From Clostridiaceae bacterium (GTDB taxonomy: Bacteria; Bacillota; Clostridia; Oscillospirales; Acutalibacteraceae): a DNA stretch of 64,000 nucleotides. Location of the stretch: the NCBI GenBank assembly GCA_016288315.1, contig JAEEYU010000055.1:62001-126000 (forward strand), in the 5' to 3' direction. This document shows positions 1 through 8,432 of the stretch, one piece after another. Position 1 is the first letter of the stretch. Each line of letters begins with the position of its first letter. The translations under genes and the position numbers were made by a program. A model generated the notes under the pieces. It worked only from the letters and a program-made list of their open reading frames with translations, was not told the origin of the DNA and did no database searches.

Positions 1-2214
1 CGCAAATGAAAAGCCGCTGCTTAAAGCTCCTTTATGCGCATCTGTTTCAAATACCGCAAGCGGCTGATTGAATTCATCTGCGTATTGAACGCTCCTGTTT
101 TTACAGTCGCCTTTGTGCGGATAAATACCGAACGAAAAACGGTTGAGACCGAAATCCATCAGATGCTGTGAGCATTCCCACCTGAAACTGCCTTTCGGAG
201 TATGAATGCAGGTAAGGCGCAAAAGCGAGTCTGCGGGTTTGTCCCATCCCTGCTTTGAATCGCTGAATACCGAAACGCCGAAGTTTCCGCTGACATCGGT
301 GATGTCTGCAAAGTTCTGCGCAGGAACTTCATACATTTTTTCGGTGTTGTTGCCTCTTGAAATGCTGCCGAGACCGATGTCGTATTTTGCAACGGGGTTC
401 TTTGCCCTTGTGTTGAAAACCGCCTTGAGCAGAGTGGCGGGTGAACGCCAGTCAATTTCGTTATAAACTCTTACATATTTTGCGCTTTCGTCAAGTGAAA
501 TTATCTGTGTAAATTCAGAATCACCGGCAGTTTTTGTTATTCTGAAAGCAATTCTCGACGGCCCGTTTTCAATAACTTTTATTTCTTTGATTTTCGGGAA
601 TTCCCTGACCGGTCTGGTTATATCTTTATATTTAACCTCCCAGGCGGGCCAGTAGGTGTAAGCTTCGTTGTCAATCATTGCAAATCTGACAGGAGATGAA
701 AGCGCATCGATTCCTGTTGATTTGTCAATAATATGGCTTATATCGCCGTTGGCATTAATCGAAACTTTAATAAACCTGTTTTCAAATGTATTTTCTTTAA
801 GTGAAAGCGAAGAATCAAGCGCACAGTTTTCATCCGAAGGTCTTATATCATAAATGCTGATTCCGAAAGGAGAAACAACGGCGCTGAAAACAATTTGCAT
901 TTTGCCGTTTTTGCAATTTACAACCTGAGAAAACACTTCATTACCGTCATTGTCAAAGACCTTTGCAAATTTGTTTTCGTGTTTCCAGTCAACCGTTGCT
1001 TTGACGGATTCTTTTCTTTCCCATTGAAGCGGATTGCTTACGGCAACAGCAACTCCTTTGCAGAAAGATGTGTCAGTAATTTCGCACACAGCCGCCTGAG
1101 CCTCCGTGTATTCATCGGCAAAGACGTTCATCGAAACTGCGTAATCGTTCCAGTTGTTTTTGTAGCACTCCATTATTGAAGTGCCTGTTATGTCATCGTG
1201 AAACTGATGCTCTATTACTCTTTTCCACGCTCTTTCAAATGTTTTGCGCGGATAAGGGTAATCTCTTAACCATAAAGCGGTTACTGCCGATCTTTCAGCG
1301 GCGGCGGCAAGCTGTTCGTTTCTTCTGTTCCATCTTTTGCCTATGGCTCTTGACGTGTAGCTGCCTGCTCCGTGTTCCGTCATAAGCAGTTCACCGTGCC
1401 ATTCGGGAAGATTTGCTTTTTGCTCATCGGGGAGATTGTTTAAATCTTCAAATATCTGTGAAGATGAAACCGAAACGACCTTTGTGTCATTTTCGTTGTT
1501 CTTCTTTATATCATCGCAAAGATTCCTTACGGAGATTTCGGAAGGAGCGCCGCCTCTGTCACCTGCGCCGTGATAAATATAGGTCCACGGCAGGCTGTAT
1601 TTTTCAATATTGCTTTCAAGCTTTTTTGTGCAGTCTTTGTTTTCTCTGACACATGGTAATGCCTGCACATAGTCGCCGGGATCAAGCGCCGCATATATAA
1701 AACTTCCGTCGTTGCCGAACCATTTGCCAAGGTCAAACGGAACACCGTTAGCGCTGCCCCAGGTAAGTTTTCCGGTAACAAATCCTTTAAGACCGCAGTG
1801 TGCCGCTGCAGATGGCAGAGCCGCACCGAAACCGAAGCAGTCGGGCAGATATATATCGTTGCTTGTTTTTCCGAATCTGTCTTTAAAATAGTTTGTGCCA
1901 TAGAGAATATTGCGGATAAGCGCTTCGGGAGAGGGGATGTTCACATCGCCGTTTTCATAACAGCTTCCGGCAGGGCACCATCTTCCTTCATCAACATATT
2001 TCTTTATTTTTTCAAATGCTTCCGGATAGTATTCCTCAATTAACTCATAACGGTAGCTGCCCTCAAAGCTGAATTTATAATCTGGATATTTTTCAAAAAG
2101 CGAAAAATTTCTCTCAAATGTTTCCGGCAGATATCTGCGTATTGAGGTCTGCAGAGTCCACAGCCAGGTTGTGTCAAGGTGTGCAGTAGCTGAAACGTAT
2201 ATTCTTTTCTCCAT
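1..2214 (-). CDS. GH38 alpha-mannosidase (C-terminus cut by window start)
   Basis: Retaining alpha-mannosidase of glycoside hydrolase family 38, expected to release mannose from glycans; no signal peptide, so probably cytoplasmic. I translated the minus strand from position 2214: 738 open codons without a stop, running off the left edge. The N-terminus has the zinc-binding H-x-D pair (H12, D14 in AHLDTTWLW). The nucleophile motif LPDCFGFG puts the aspartate at about residue 125. The second family motif EHQFHDDITGTSI lies at about residues 336-348 and supplies further metal ligands. The beta-sandwich part follows. An ACCGAGGAGTG ribosome binding site precedes the ATG, and a promoter-like pair lies upstream at 2247-2276. 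Substrate linkage cannot be told from sequence. The missing C-terminus lies outside the window. Confidence 0.92.
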   Translation of the reverse strand, partial: MEKRIYVSATAHLDTTWLWTLQTSIRRYLPETFERNFSLFEKYPDYKFSFEGSYRYELIEEYYPEAFEKIKKYVDEGRWCPAGSCYENGDVNIPSPEALIRNILYGTNYFKDRFGKTSNDIYLPDCFGFGAALPSAAAHCGLKGFVTGKLTWGSANGVPFDLGKWFGNDGSFIYAALDPGDYVQALPCVRENKDCTKKLESNIEKYSLPWTYIYHGAGDRGGAPSEISVRNLCDDIKKNNENDTKVVSVSSSQIFEDLNNLPDEQKANLPEWHGELLMTEHGAGSYTSRAIGKRWNRRNEQLAAAAERSAVTALWLRDYPYPRKTFERAWKRVIEHQFHDDITGTSIMECYKNNWNDYAVSMNVFADEYTEAQAAVCEITDTSFCKGVAVAVSNPLQWERKESVKATVDWKHENKFAKVFDNDGNEVFSQVVNCKNGKMQIVFSAVVSPFGISIYDIRPSDENCALDSSLSLKENTFENRFIKVSINANGDISHIIDKSTGIDALSSPVRFAMIDNEAYTYWPAWEVKYKDITRPVREFPKIKEIKVIENGPSRIAFRITKTAGDSEFTQIISLDESAKYVRVYNEIDWRSPATLLKAVFNTRAKNPVAKYDIGLGSISRGNNTEKMYEVPAQNFADITDVSGNFGVSVFSDSKQGWDKPADSLLRLTCIHTPKGSFRWECSQHLMDFGLNRFSFGIYPHKGDCKNRSVQYADEFNQPLAVFETDAHKGALSSGFSFA

Positions 2215-2246
2215 ATCATCACTCCTCGGTGTTAATCGATATTTTG

Positions 2247-2276
2247 ATTTTATCATATCAGACTTATTTTCTGCAA
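2247..2276 (-). promoter_or_regulatory. Candidate promoter of the GH38 gene
   Basis: On the minus strand, TTGCAG (2276-2271) and TAAAAT (2252-2247) are separated by 18 bases, about 35 bases upstream of the mannosidase start. The pair resembles a housekeeping sigma-A promoter. Confidence 0.5.
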
Positions 2277-2289
2277 TATAAAATTGATG

Positions 2290-2317
2290 TTGAATAATAC
2301 AAATATTGTGATAAAAT
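2290..2317 (+). promoter_or_regulatory. Candidate promoter of the first GDPD gene
   Basis: TTGAAT (2290-2295) and TAAAAT (2312-2317) with a 16-base spacer, followed by a GGGAGG ribosome binding site at about 2333 and the ATG at 2347. The gene is divergent from the mannosidase, so the 132-base gap serves both. Confidence 0.45.
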
Positions 2318-2346
2318 AAAACCAGTTATTCTGGGAGGTTGTTTAT

Positions 2347-3105
2347 ATGATTTGCAAAGTAATATCTCACCGCGGCGCAAACAAACACGCACCGCAGAAC
2401 ACTCTGCCTGCGTTTGAAAAATCCATACAGATTGTTGTGGACGGTTTTGAAACGGATATTCACGTCACAAAAGACGGCATACCCGTAGTCTGCCATAACT
2501 ACACGATTGATGAAACCTCCGACGGTAAGGGGCTTATTGCCGATATGACGCTCGATGAGCTTCGCAAGTATGATTTCGGGTCGTATTTTTCAAGTGATTT
2601 CAAGGGCACAAAAATTCCGACTCTTGAAGAATTCCTGACCCTTTGCGAACGGGCGGATATTGAAATACTCAACATCGAACTTAAATCACCGAAGCAGGGT
2701 GAAACGGGAATAGTTCAAAAGACCATTGACGCTGTTAAAGCGCACGGACTTTTCGACAAACTAATTATTTCAAGCTTTGACGCAAAACTTCTTGTTGAAG
2801 CAAAGCAGATTGATTCATCCTGCAGAACCGGGCTTCTATATTCGCTGCAGACATTTTCAAGCGCAAAGGTTTTCTTTATGCCGGCGACTTATGCATCGTC
2901 AATAAAAGCTGATGCCCTTCATCCGCATTTTATTCATGTAACACCCGGCTATGTTTACAGAGCGCATAAAAAAGGAATTAAAGTAAATGTCTGGACAGTT
3001 GATAAAGAATTCCTTGTAAAATATCTCCTGCTTTGCGGTGTTGACGGTATAATTACAAATATTCCCGAAATGGTAAAAAGCATCATTTCAAAAAGAAACA
3101 AATGA
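2347..3105 (+). CDS. Glycerophosphodiester phosphodiesterase family protein
   Basis: Hydrolyses glycerophosphodiesters to glycerol 3-phosphate and an alcohol (GDPD family, TIM barrel). At 252 residues it is a typical single-domain bacterial GDPD without signal peptide. Visible motifs are SHRGAN with the catalytic H8-R9, FETDIH with the metal ligands E35 and D37, VVCH with the second catalytic histidine H50, and a NIELKSP strand at about 113-119. The C-terminus holds the VNVWTVD and GVDGIITNIP signatures of the family. It stands alone between a divergent mannosidase and a convergent dehydrogenase. It is clearly paralogous to the GDPD at 24187-24981, sharing APQNTLPAF, DFGSYFS, ISSFD and CRTGLLY blocks. 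Confidence 0.9.
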   Translation: MICKVISHRGANKHAPQNTLPAFEKSIQIVVDGFETDIHVTKDGIPVVCHNYTIDETSDGKGLIADMTLDELRKYDFGSYFSSDFKGTKIPTLEEFLTLCERADIEILNIELKSPKQGETGIVQKTIDAVKAHGLFDKLIISSFDAKLLVEAKQIDSSCRTGLLYSLQTFSSAKVFFMPATYASSIKADALHPHFIHVTPGYVYRAHKKGIKVNVWTVDKEFLVKYLLLCGVDGIITNIPEMVKSIISKRNK

Positions 3106-3129
3106 TTTCCAATAGAATAATTAATCGAA

Positions 3130-3164
3130 ACATCCCTCTTCACTTTTAAACAGAAGAGGGATGT
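3130..3164. terminator. Bidirectional hairpin terminator
   Basis: A perfect 12-bp inverted repeat, ACATCCCTCTTC (3130-3141) and GAAGAGGGATGT (3153-3164), with an 11-base loop. It lies between the convergent GDPD and dehydrogenase genes and probably ends transcription from both sides. The flanks are AT-rich but carry no long T run. Confidence 0.65.
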
Positions 3165-3185
3165 CATTGTTTAAATTAATATTTT

Positions 3186-4133
3186 TTACCACACACAGTT
3201 CTGCGGTTTTCCTTCAAGAAACGCTCTGAGATTGTCTGTAAGAATATCAATCAGCCGTTTGCGGCACTCAAAGCTTGCCCACGCTATGTGCGGTGTGATA
3301 AAGCAGTTTTTGCAGCCGACAAGCGGATTGTCTTCTTTAGGCGGCTCGGTTGAAAGAACATCAAGACCTGCGCCGGCTATTTCACCGCTGTTCAATGCAT
3401 CGGCGAGTGCTTTTTCATTAACAGCGGGTCCTCTTGATGTGTTGATGAGAAAAGCGGTTTTTTTCATTTTTTTAAGGAAATCGGCATTTACAAGGTTTTC
3501 TGTTGCGGCCGTAAGAGGGGTGTGAATGCTGACAAAATCGCTGTTTGCAAGCAGCTCGTCAAGGTCGGTAAATATGACATTTTTATAGTCAGAAGGGTGC
3601 GAGGTATATGCAAGAACATTCATACCGAAGGCGTCGGCAATGTCGGCAACTCTTTTGCCTATTTTGCCAAGTCCTATTATACCAAGTGTTTTGCCGTCAA
3701 GCTCGGTTAAATCCGTTTTCCAGAAGCTGAAGTCAATGCTGTTAGTCCATTCTTTGCTGTGAACTGCCTGACTGTGAAGACTGACCTGATTGCAGAATTC
3801 AAGAATATAAGCAAAAGTCAGCTGTGCAACCGCATTTGTGCTGTATGACGGTATATTGCAAACGGGTATGTTCTTCTCTTTGCAGTAATCAATGTCAATA
3901 ACATTGAAACCCGTGCTTAACAGGCCTATGTATTGAACATCCGGCAGTTTTTCAAGAATATCTCTGCGAAGAGGAGTCTTATTAGTAAGTATGACCTGAG
4001 CATCCTTGCATCTTTCATAAATGAGTTCTGCAGGCGTTCTGTCATAAATTGTAAAATCACAAAGTTTTTCAAGTTCGCTCCAGCTTAAATCGCCGGGATT
4101 TGTGGTCCGGCCGTCAAGAATAACCGCTTTCAT
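3186..4133 (-). CDS. D-2-hydroxyacid dehydrogenase (NAD-binding, glycerate dehydrogenase-like)
   Basis: Interconverts a 2-oxoacid and a D-2-hydroxyacid with NAD(P)H. The 315-residue length is usual for the family. The Rossmann motif GLGKIGKR begins at about residue 144 and the acidic residue that selects NAD is not obvious. Catalytic residues are in place: arginine in NTSRG (R224), glutamate in STEPP (E253) and histidine in TPHIAW (H272). The signature INTSRGPAVNEKALADAL is typical of glycerate/hydroxypyruvate and related dehydrogenases. A GGAGGTG ribosome binding site lies just before the ATG. The gene is a single transcription unit convergent with the GDPD gene. The actual substrate (hydroxypyruvate, phenylpyruvate, 2-oxoisocaproate) cannot be assigned. 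Confidence 0.88.
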   Translation of the reverse strand: MKAVILDGRTTNPGDLSWSELEKLCDFTIYDRTPAELIYERCKDAQVILTNKTPLRRDILEKLPDVQYIGLLSTGFNVIDIDYCKEKNIPVCNIPSYSTNAVAQLTFAYILEFCNQVSLHSQAVHSKEWTNSIDFSFWKTDLTELDGKTLGIIGLGKIGKRVADIADAFGMNVLAYTSHPSDYKNVIFTDLDELLANSDFVSIHTPLTAATENLVNADFLKKMKKTAFLINTSRGPAVNEKALADALNSGEIAGAGLDVLSTEPPKEDNPLVGCKNCFITPHIAWASFECRKRLIDILTDNLRAFLEGKPQNCVW

Positions 4134-4214
4134 ATTTTTTCACCTCCGAAAATTACAATATTATTTTAAAACAAATCTACATCAAAATAAAGCCCTAAAA
4201 TAATTTTTTATTGC

Positions 4215-4243
4215 TTGACCTTATTATTAATTTATTATAAAAT
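4215..4243 (+). promoter_or_regulatory. Candidate promoter of the nine-gene run
   Basis: TTGACC (4215-4220) and TAAAAT (4238-4243) with a 17-base spacer. It ends about 20 bases before the AAAGGAGG ribosome binding site of the TVP38-type gene and is the only clear promoter before 12870 on this strand. Confidence 0.5.
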
Positions 4244-4276
4244 ATAATAAATATGTTCAGGGAAAGGAGGAGCGGA

Positions 4277-5113
4277 TTGAAAAAATACAAAATCAAGAAA
4301 AAATACCTTCTGTTTATCGGCTTGATTTTTATTGCGCTGGGGCTGCTTGCAACGGCAGTTCTGATTTCAAGAAGGTATGATGCACTCTGGTTCTGGTATG
4401 AAGACTTGCAGCAGAAACTGAAACAGCTTGAAGATTACATTATGAATCTTAAAAAATACTGGCAGTTCATAGGCGCAATTCTTCTTCTTTATATTATTAA
4501 AAGTGTTATTCCGATTTACACTACCTCCACCCTTTGCCTTATTTCCGGTGTGTTTTTGCCTATCTGGATAGCGATACCCGTCAATACAGTCGGCGTCGGA
4601 TTGCAGATGACCATAAAATATTTCTGGGGCAGACGCTTTGGCGCAGGTTATTCCTGGAAGCTTATAAAGAAAAACGAAACACTATATAAACTTTTCAAGT
4701 CGAGCGGAAAAGGCAATCCGGGTTTGCTGTTTACAATAAGACTTGTTCCCAGCACGCCAGTCAACACAATTTCCGCAATTTACGGCTCATTTGATTTCGG
4801 ATACAGAAAATTCCTTTTGCTGTCGATAGCGGGATTCTTCCCGAAACTGATTACTTTTACTTTCACAGGTAAAAATATGTATGATCCGCTGTCACCTGGT
4901 TTCCTTGTTCCGATTATTATTCTTTTGTTCCTGACCGGTTTTACTCTTCTCAGCGCCAACGGGGCGTGGACGGTTGTTGAACAGATAATGAAACTTTATA
5001 ATAACAGCAAGGCAAAACAGGCGCTTCGCGAAAGCGCAGAGCAGGATGAAATAATATCCGGTGAGGGTGAAACCTCAAAGGATTTAATAAAAGGAGAGAA
5101 CACAGATGATTAA
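4277..5113 (+). CDS. TVP38/TMEM64 (VTT-domain) membrane protein
   Basis: Integral membrane protein of the SNARE-associated/DedA-like (VTT) group, whose bacterial members are of unsettled function; some superfamily members act in lipid scrambling or transport. A hydrophobic N-terminal segment (about residues 8-28) is followed by the conserved re-entrant part, including a PVNTVG stretch, the family motif R-L-V-P-S-T-P and the glycine-rich YGSFDFGYRKF, then a last membrane helix. The C-terminal 40 residues are charged. The start is TTG 4277: AAAGGAGG at 4263-4270 lies six bases ahead of it, inside the reading frame of the earlier ATG at 4253. The stop overlaps the galactokinase start by 8 bases, so the two are probably translationally coupled. 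Confidence 0.82.
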   Translation: MKKYKIKKKYLLFIGLIFIALGLLATAVLISRRYDALWFWYEDLQQKLKQLEDYIMNLKKYWQFIGAILLLYIIKSVIPIYTTSTLCLISGVFLPIWIAIPVNTVGVGLQMTIKYFWGRRFGAGYSWKLIKKNETLYKLFKSSGKGNPGLLFTIRLVPSTPVNTISAIYGSFDFGYRKFLLLSIAGFFPKLITFTFTGKNMYDPLSPGFLVPIIILLFLTGFTLLSANGAWTVVEQIMKLYNNSKAKQALRESAEQDEIISGEGETSKDLIKGENTDD

Positions 5114-6386
5114 AAATTCAGTTTTAAGAGAGAATATAAAAAACAACAAATACAATCCGGAACTTGCGCGTTTATACAGACCGGATGATATTGAAAAGCA
5201 AAAAGAAAGATACATTCGTGTTTCAAACGAATTTGATGAGATTTACGGTGCCGGCTGCGATGTAGCGGTTTTCAGCGCGCCCGGCAGAACAGAGGTCTGC
5301 GGCAACCATACCGACCACAACAAAGGCAGAGTTCTTGCCGCGAGCGTTAACCTTGACGCAATAGCCGTTGCCTCATTTAATAATGACAACACAGTCCGCA
5401 TTAAGTCCGAAGGTTACAAAATGGATGTCATTGACCTTTCGGAACTTGAACCCAAAAAAGAAGAAACGGGCAAATCGGTTTCACTTGTTCGCGGAGTATG
5501 TGCCGAATTTGTCCGCAGAGGATATAAACTCAAGGGCTTCAATGCAGCAACTGCATCAGACGTTCTTTCGGGGTCAGGTGTTTCTTCATCGGCTGCTTTT
5601 GAAGTTCTTGTCGGAACAATGATAAGCAATCTTTTCAACGACGGCTGCGTAAGCCCCGTTGAAATTGCTCAGATAGCACAGAGAGCAGAAAACGAGTTTT
5701 TCGGCAAGCCCTGCGGTCTTATGGATCAGATGGCCTGCTCTGTCGGCGGCTTTGTTGAAATAGATTTCAAAAACCCCGACAAGCCCGTAATTGAAAAGGT
5801 GGATTTTGATTTTGCTAACTGCGGTCACTCTCTTTGCATCGTGAACACGGGCGGGAGTCATTCAGATCTTACAGATGATTACGCCGCCGTCCGCAGCGAG
5901 ATGGAGAAGGTTGCACAGTGCCTCGGCGCATCCGTTCTCAGAGAAACGGATAAAGACAGTTTCATCAAAAATATACCCGAAATCCGCAAGGCGTGCGGAG
6001 ACAGAGCCGTTCTGAGGGCAATGCATTTTTATGCTGACAACGAGCGTGTTCTTGATGAGTCAACTGCGCTCAAAGCAGGTGATTTTGAGAGATTCAAGTC
6101 ACTGGTTATCGAGAGCGGACGTTCATCATATATGTATAATCAAAACGTTTTTACCTGTTCGGACCCGGTCAATCAGCCCGTTAGTCTCGGCCTTGCGCTT
6201 TGCGAAAAGATTCTTAAAGGCAAGGGCGCCTGGCGTGTTCACGGCGGCGGATTTGCAGGGACTATTCAGGCATTTGTTCCCGATGAGTGTCTCGGTGAGT
6301 TCAAAGACGTTATGAAAACCGTTTTCGGCGAAAAGTCCTGTTATGTTCTCAGTATCAGACCTGTCGGCGGTGTTGAGGTTGTATGA
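5106..6386 (+). CDS. galK: Galactokinase (GHMP kinase)
   Basis: Phosphorylates galactose at C1 with ATP, the entry to the Leloir pathway. The 426-residue protein has the galactokinase signature at residues 60-72 (GRTEVCGNHTDHN), the GHMP glycine-serine ATP loop GSGVSSSAA at about 156-164, and CGLMDQMACSVGG at about 202-214 with the catalytic-type aspartate. The C-terminal motif VHGGGFAGTIQAF is also present. One difference from classical GalK is asparagine instead of glutamate in the G-E-H-T-D-Y-N motif, seen in many clostridial homologues. It overlaps the membrane protein before it by 8 bases and the M42 peptidase after it by 4. No galT or galE lies nearby. The ATG is preceded by AAAGGAGAG. 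Confidence 0.87.
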   Translation: MIKNSVLRENIKNNKYNPELARLYRPDDIEKQKERYIRVSNEFDEIYGAGCDVAVFSAPGRTEVCGNHTDHNKGRVLAASVNLDAIAVASFNNDNTVRIKSEGYKMDVIDLSELEPKKEETGKSVSLVRGVCAEFVRRGYKLKGFNAATASDVLSGSGVSSSAAFEVLVGTMISNLFNDGCVSPVEIAQIAQRAENEFFGKPCGLMDQMACSVGGFVEIDFKNPDKPVIEKVDFDFANCGHSLCIVNTGGSHSDLTDDYAAVRSEMEKVAQCLGASVLRETDKDSFIKNIPEIRKACGDRAVLRAMHFYADNERVLDESTALKAGDFERFKSLVIESGRSSYMYNQNVFTCSDPVNQPVSLGLALCEKILKGKGAWRVHGGGFAGTIQAFVPDECLGEFKDVMKTVFGEKSCYVLSIRPVGGVEVV

Positions 6387-7417
6387 AAAATTATGATTTG
6401 ACGCAATTGCTTTTTGACCTGTGTTCGGGTGCCGGTGTGTCCGGAGTTGAGTCCGATGCGGCAAAAACAGCAATTAAATATCTTTCGGAATATATGCCCT
6501 GCGAAACAGACGCACTCGGCAGCGTCATCGGCAAAAAAGAAGGCAGTGGAATTAACATCCTTCTTGACGCTCATATAGACCAGATAGGTCTTGTCGTAAC
6601 AGCAATAGACGACAAGGGCTTTCTTAGGGTTGCAAAGTGCGGCGGTGCCGATGCCCGGGTGCTTTCATCAAGCGAAGTTACGGTTTGGGGCAAAGAGAAG
6701 ATTTACGGAGTTATTTCAAGCATACCTCCGCACCTCTCAGATAAAAAAGAGGAGAATAAAGCCGCTGATTTTGACAGCGTATATATCGACATCGGTATGA
6801 GTAAGGCAAAAGCCGAAAAGCTGATTTCTCCCGGAGACAGAATCACATTTAACGGAACTCAGGCAAAACTGCTTAACGGTAATGTTGTCTCGCCCTGTAT
6901 TGATGACAGAGCAGGTGTTGCCGCAATTTTGCGTTGTCTGCAGATTCTTGAAAACAGCGGCAGACAGCTGTGTTCAATAACCGTTTTGTTCTCATCACAG
7001 GAAGAAACGGGCAGCAGCGGCGCAATTGCCGGTTCTTTCAACAGCGGTGCGGATGAGGCAATAGCGGTTGATGTCGGTTTTGCAAGAGCACCCGGTGTGA
7101 AAGACGAAAAGGCAGGTATAATCGGCGGTGGAGCAATGATAGGTTTTGCCCCGTCACTTGACTGCGATATAAGCAACAGATTGGTAACGCTTGCCGAAAA
7201 CAACTCAATAAAATGGCAATATGATGTTATGGGCGGCAGCACAGGAACGAACGGCGATGAAATAAGCACAAGCGCAGGCGGAATCAGAACCGCCCTCATT
7301 TCAATTCCGATTAAAAATATGCACACCGCTGTTGAAATTGCAAATATTGATGATATTGAAGCTGTTGCACAGCTGATGGCTGCTTATATCATTGAAAGGA
7401 GTGCTAAGGATGCTTAA
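6383..7417 (+). CDS. M42 family metallopeptidase (first of a tandem pair)
   Basis: Co-catalytic metal aminopeptidase or endoglucanase-like M42 protein, cytoplasmic; the family forms large tetrahedral shells that trim short peptides. At 344 residues it has the usual length. The expected metal and catalytic residues are visible in order: LLDAHIDQIG (H, D), SPCIDDRAG (bridging D), SSQEETGSSGA (catalytic E and ligand E), IAVDVGFA (D) and NMHTAVE (final H). The start overlaps the galactokinase stop (ATGA), and its stop lies inside the start of the next M42 gene. The neighbour gives no substrate clue. The two paralogues differ enough that they may form mixed or separate particles. Confidence 0.9.
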   Translation: MKNYDLTQLLFDLCSGAGVSGVESDAAKTAIKYLSEYMPCETDALGSVIGKKEGSGINILLDAHIDQIGLVVTAIDDKGFLRVAKCGGADARVLSSSEVTVWGKEKIYGVISSIPPHLSDKKEENKAADFDSVYIDIGMSKAKAEKLISPGDRITFNGTQAKLLNGNVVSPCIDDRAGVAAILRCLQILENSGRQLCSITVLFSSQEETGSSGAIAGSFNSGADEAIAVDVGFARAPGVKDEKAGIIGGGAMIGFAPSLDCDISNRLVTLAENNSIKWQYDVMGGSTGTNGDEISTSAGGIRTALISIPIKNMHTAVEIANIDDIEAVAQLMAAYIIERSAKDA

Positions 7418-8432
7418 AGAATATGTCAGACAACTCAGCACTCTCAACGGAATTTCTGGCAGAGAAAATGAAGTTCGTGACTGTATAATCGGTCAGATTA
7501 AGGATTACGCAGATTATAAAACCGATCCTCTCGGCAATCTTATTGTTTTCAAAAAGGGCAGAAAAACTCCGAAAAACAAAGTTATGCTTGACGCTCATAT
7601 GGATGAGGTCGGCTTTATTGTCACTTATATCTGCGACAACGGACTGCTTAAGTTTTCAAACGTCGGCGGAGTAAACACCAAAGTCTTTTTAGGAAAAACC
7701 GTTAAAGTTGGCAAAGACTTCATAACAGGTGTTGTCGGTATTGTGCCGGTTCACCTGACGGAAAAAGATAAGCTAAGAGATATTCCCGAAAAAGATTCAC
7801 TTTATATTGATATCGGAGCAACCTCACGCGATGAAGCGCTTGAATATGTCAGACCGGGTGACAGCGTTTATTTTGACTCGGATTATGTTGAATTCGGCGA
7901 AAACCGTATCAAAAGCAAAGCCCTTGACGACAGGGTCGGATGCGCTATTCTGATTGATATGATTAAATCCGACCTTGAATACGATTTGTATTTTTCATTC
8001 AGCGTTCAGGAAGAAATCGGCACAAGAGGCGCTGCGGCGTCATCGTTTGAAATTGCGCCCGATTACGCTGTTTGCGTAGAGACCACTACGGCATCGGATA
8101 TACCGGGTGTTGAGGATGAAAAAAGAGTCTGCCTTCTCGGCGGGGGCGGAGTTGTATCTTTCATGGACAGGTCAACGTTATATAACAAGGAATTGTTTGA
8201 CCGCGCCTTTGAAATTGCCGAAAAAAACAATGTTAATATTCAGACCAAAACAGTAGTTGCGGGCGGTAATAATGCCGGCGCAATCCACAAGAGCAGGGGC
8301 GGTGTAAAAGTTCTTACGGTTTCTGTGCCCTGCCGTTATCTTCATTCTCCGTCCTGCGTGATTGACTGGAACGATGTCGAACATTGTAAGGCACTTATCA
8401 GGCTTCTTTCAACGGAGTTTGCAAATGCTTAA
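7410..8432 (+). CDS. M42 family metallopeptidase (second of the pair)
   Basis: Second M42-type aminopeptidase, 340 residues. The ATG at 7410 is chosen over the upstream TTG at 7392 because AAAGGAG at 7395-7401 lies at ideal distance. Motifs are MLDAHMDEVG, ALDDRVG, SVQEEIGTRGA and RYLHSPS, giving the H-D-E-E-H set. At the place where the first copy has IAVDVG, this one has VCVETTTASD, a glutamate where the family usually has a metal-binding aspartate. That might alter metal binding or be a tolerated substitution. It overlaps the first copy by 8 bases and the acetyltransferase by 8 bases, so the genes are likely one transcript with coupled translation. Confidence 0.9.
   Translation: MLKEYVRQLSTLNGISGRENEVRDCIIGQIKDYADYKTDPLGNLIVFKKGRKTPKNKVMLDAHMDEVGFIVTYICDNGLLKFSNVGGVNTKVFLGKTVKVGKDFITGVVGIVPVHLTEKDKLRDIPEKDSLYIDIGATSRDEALEYVRPGDSVYFDSDYVEFGENRIKSKALDDRVGCAILIDMIKSDLEYDLYFSFSVQEEIGTRGAAASSFEIAPDYAVCVETTTASDIPGVEDEKRVCLLGGGGVVSFMDRSTLYNKELFDRAFEIAEKNNVNIQTKTVVAGGNNAGAIHKSRGGVKVLTVSVPCRYLHSPSCVIDWNDVEHCKALIRLLSTEFANA

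Noticed and set aside
1527..1901. 124-codon minus-strand open frame in the first 2 kb
   Set aside because: A different frame of the GH38 gene, whose own frame runs unbroken with all catalytic motifs.
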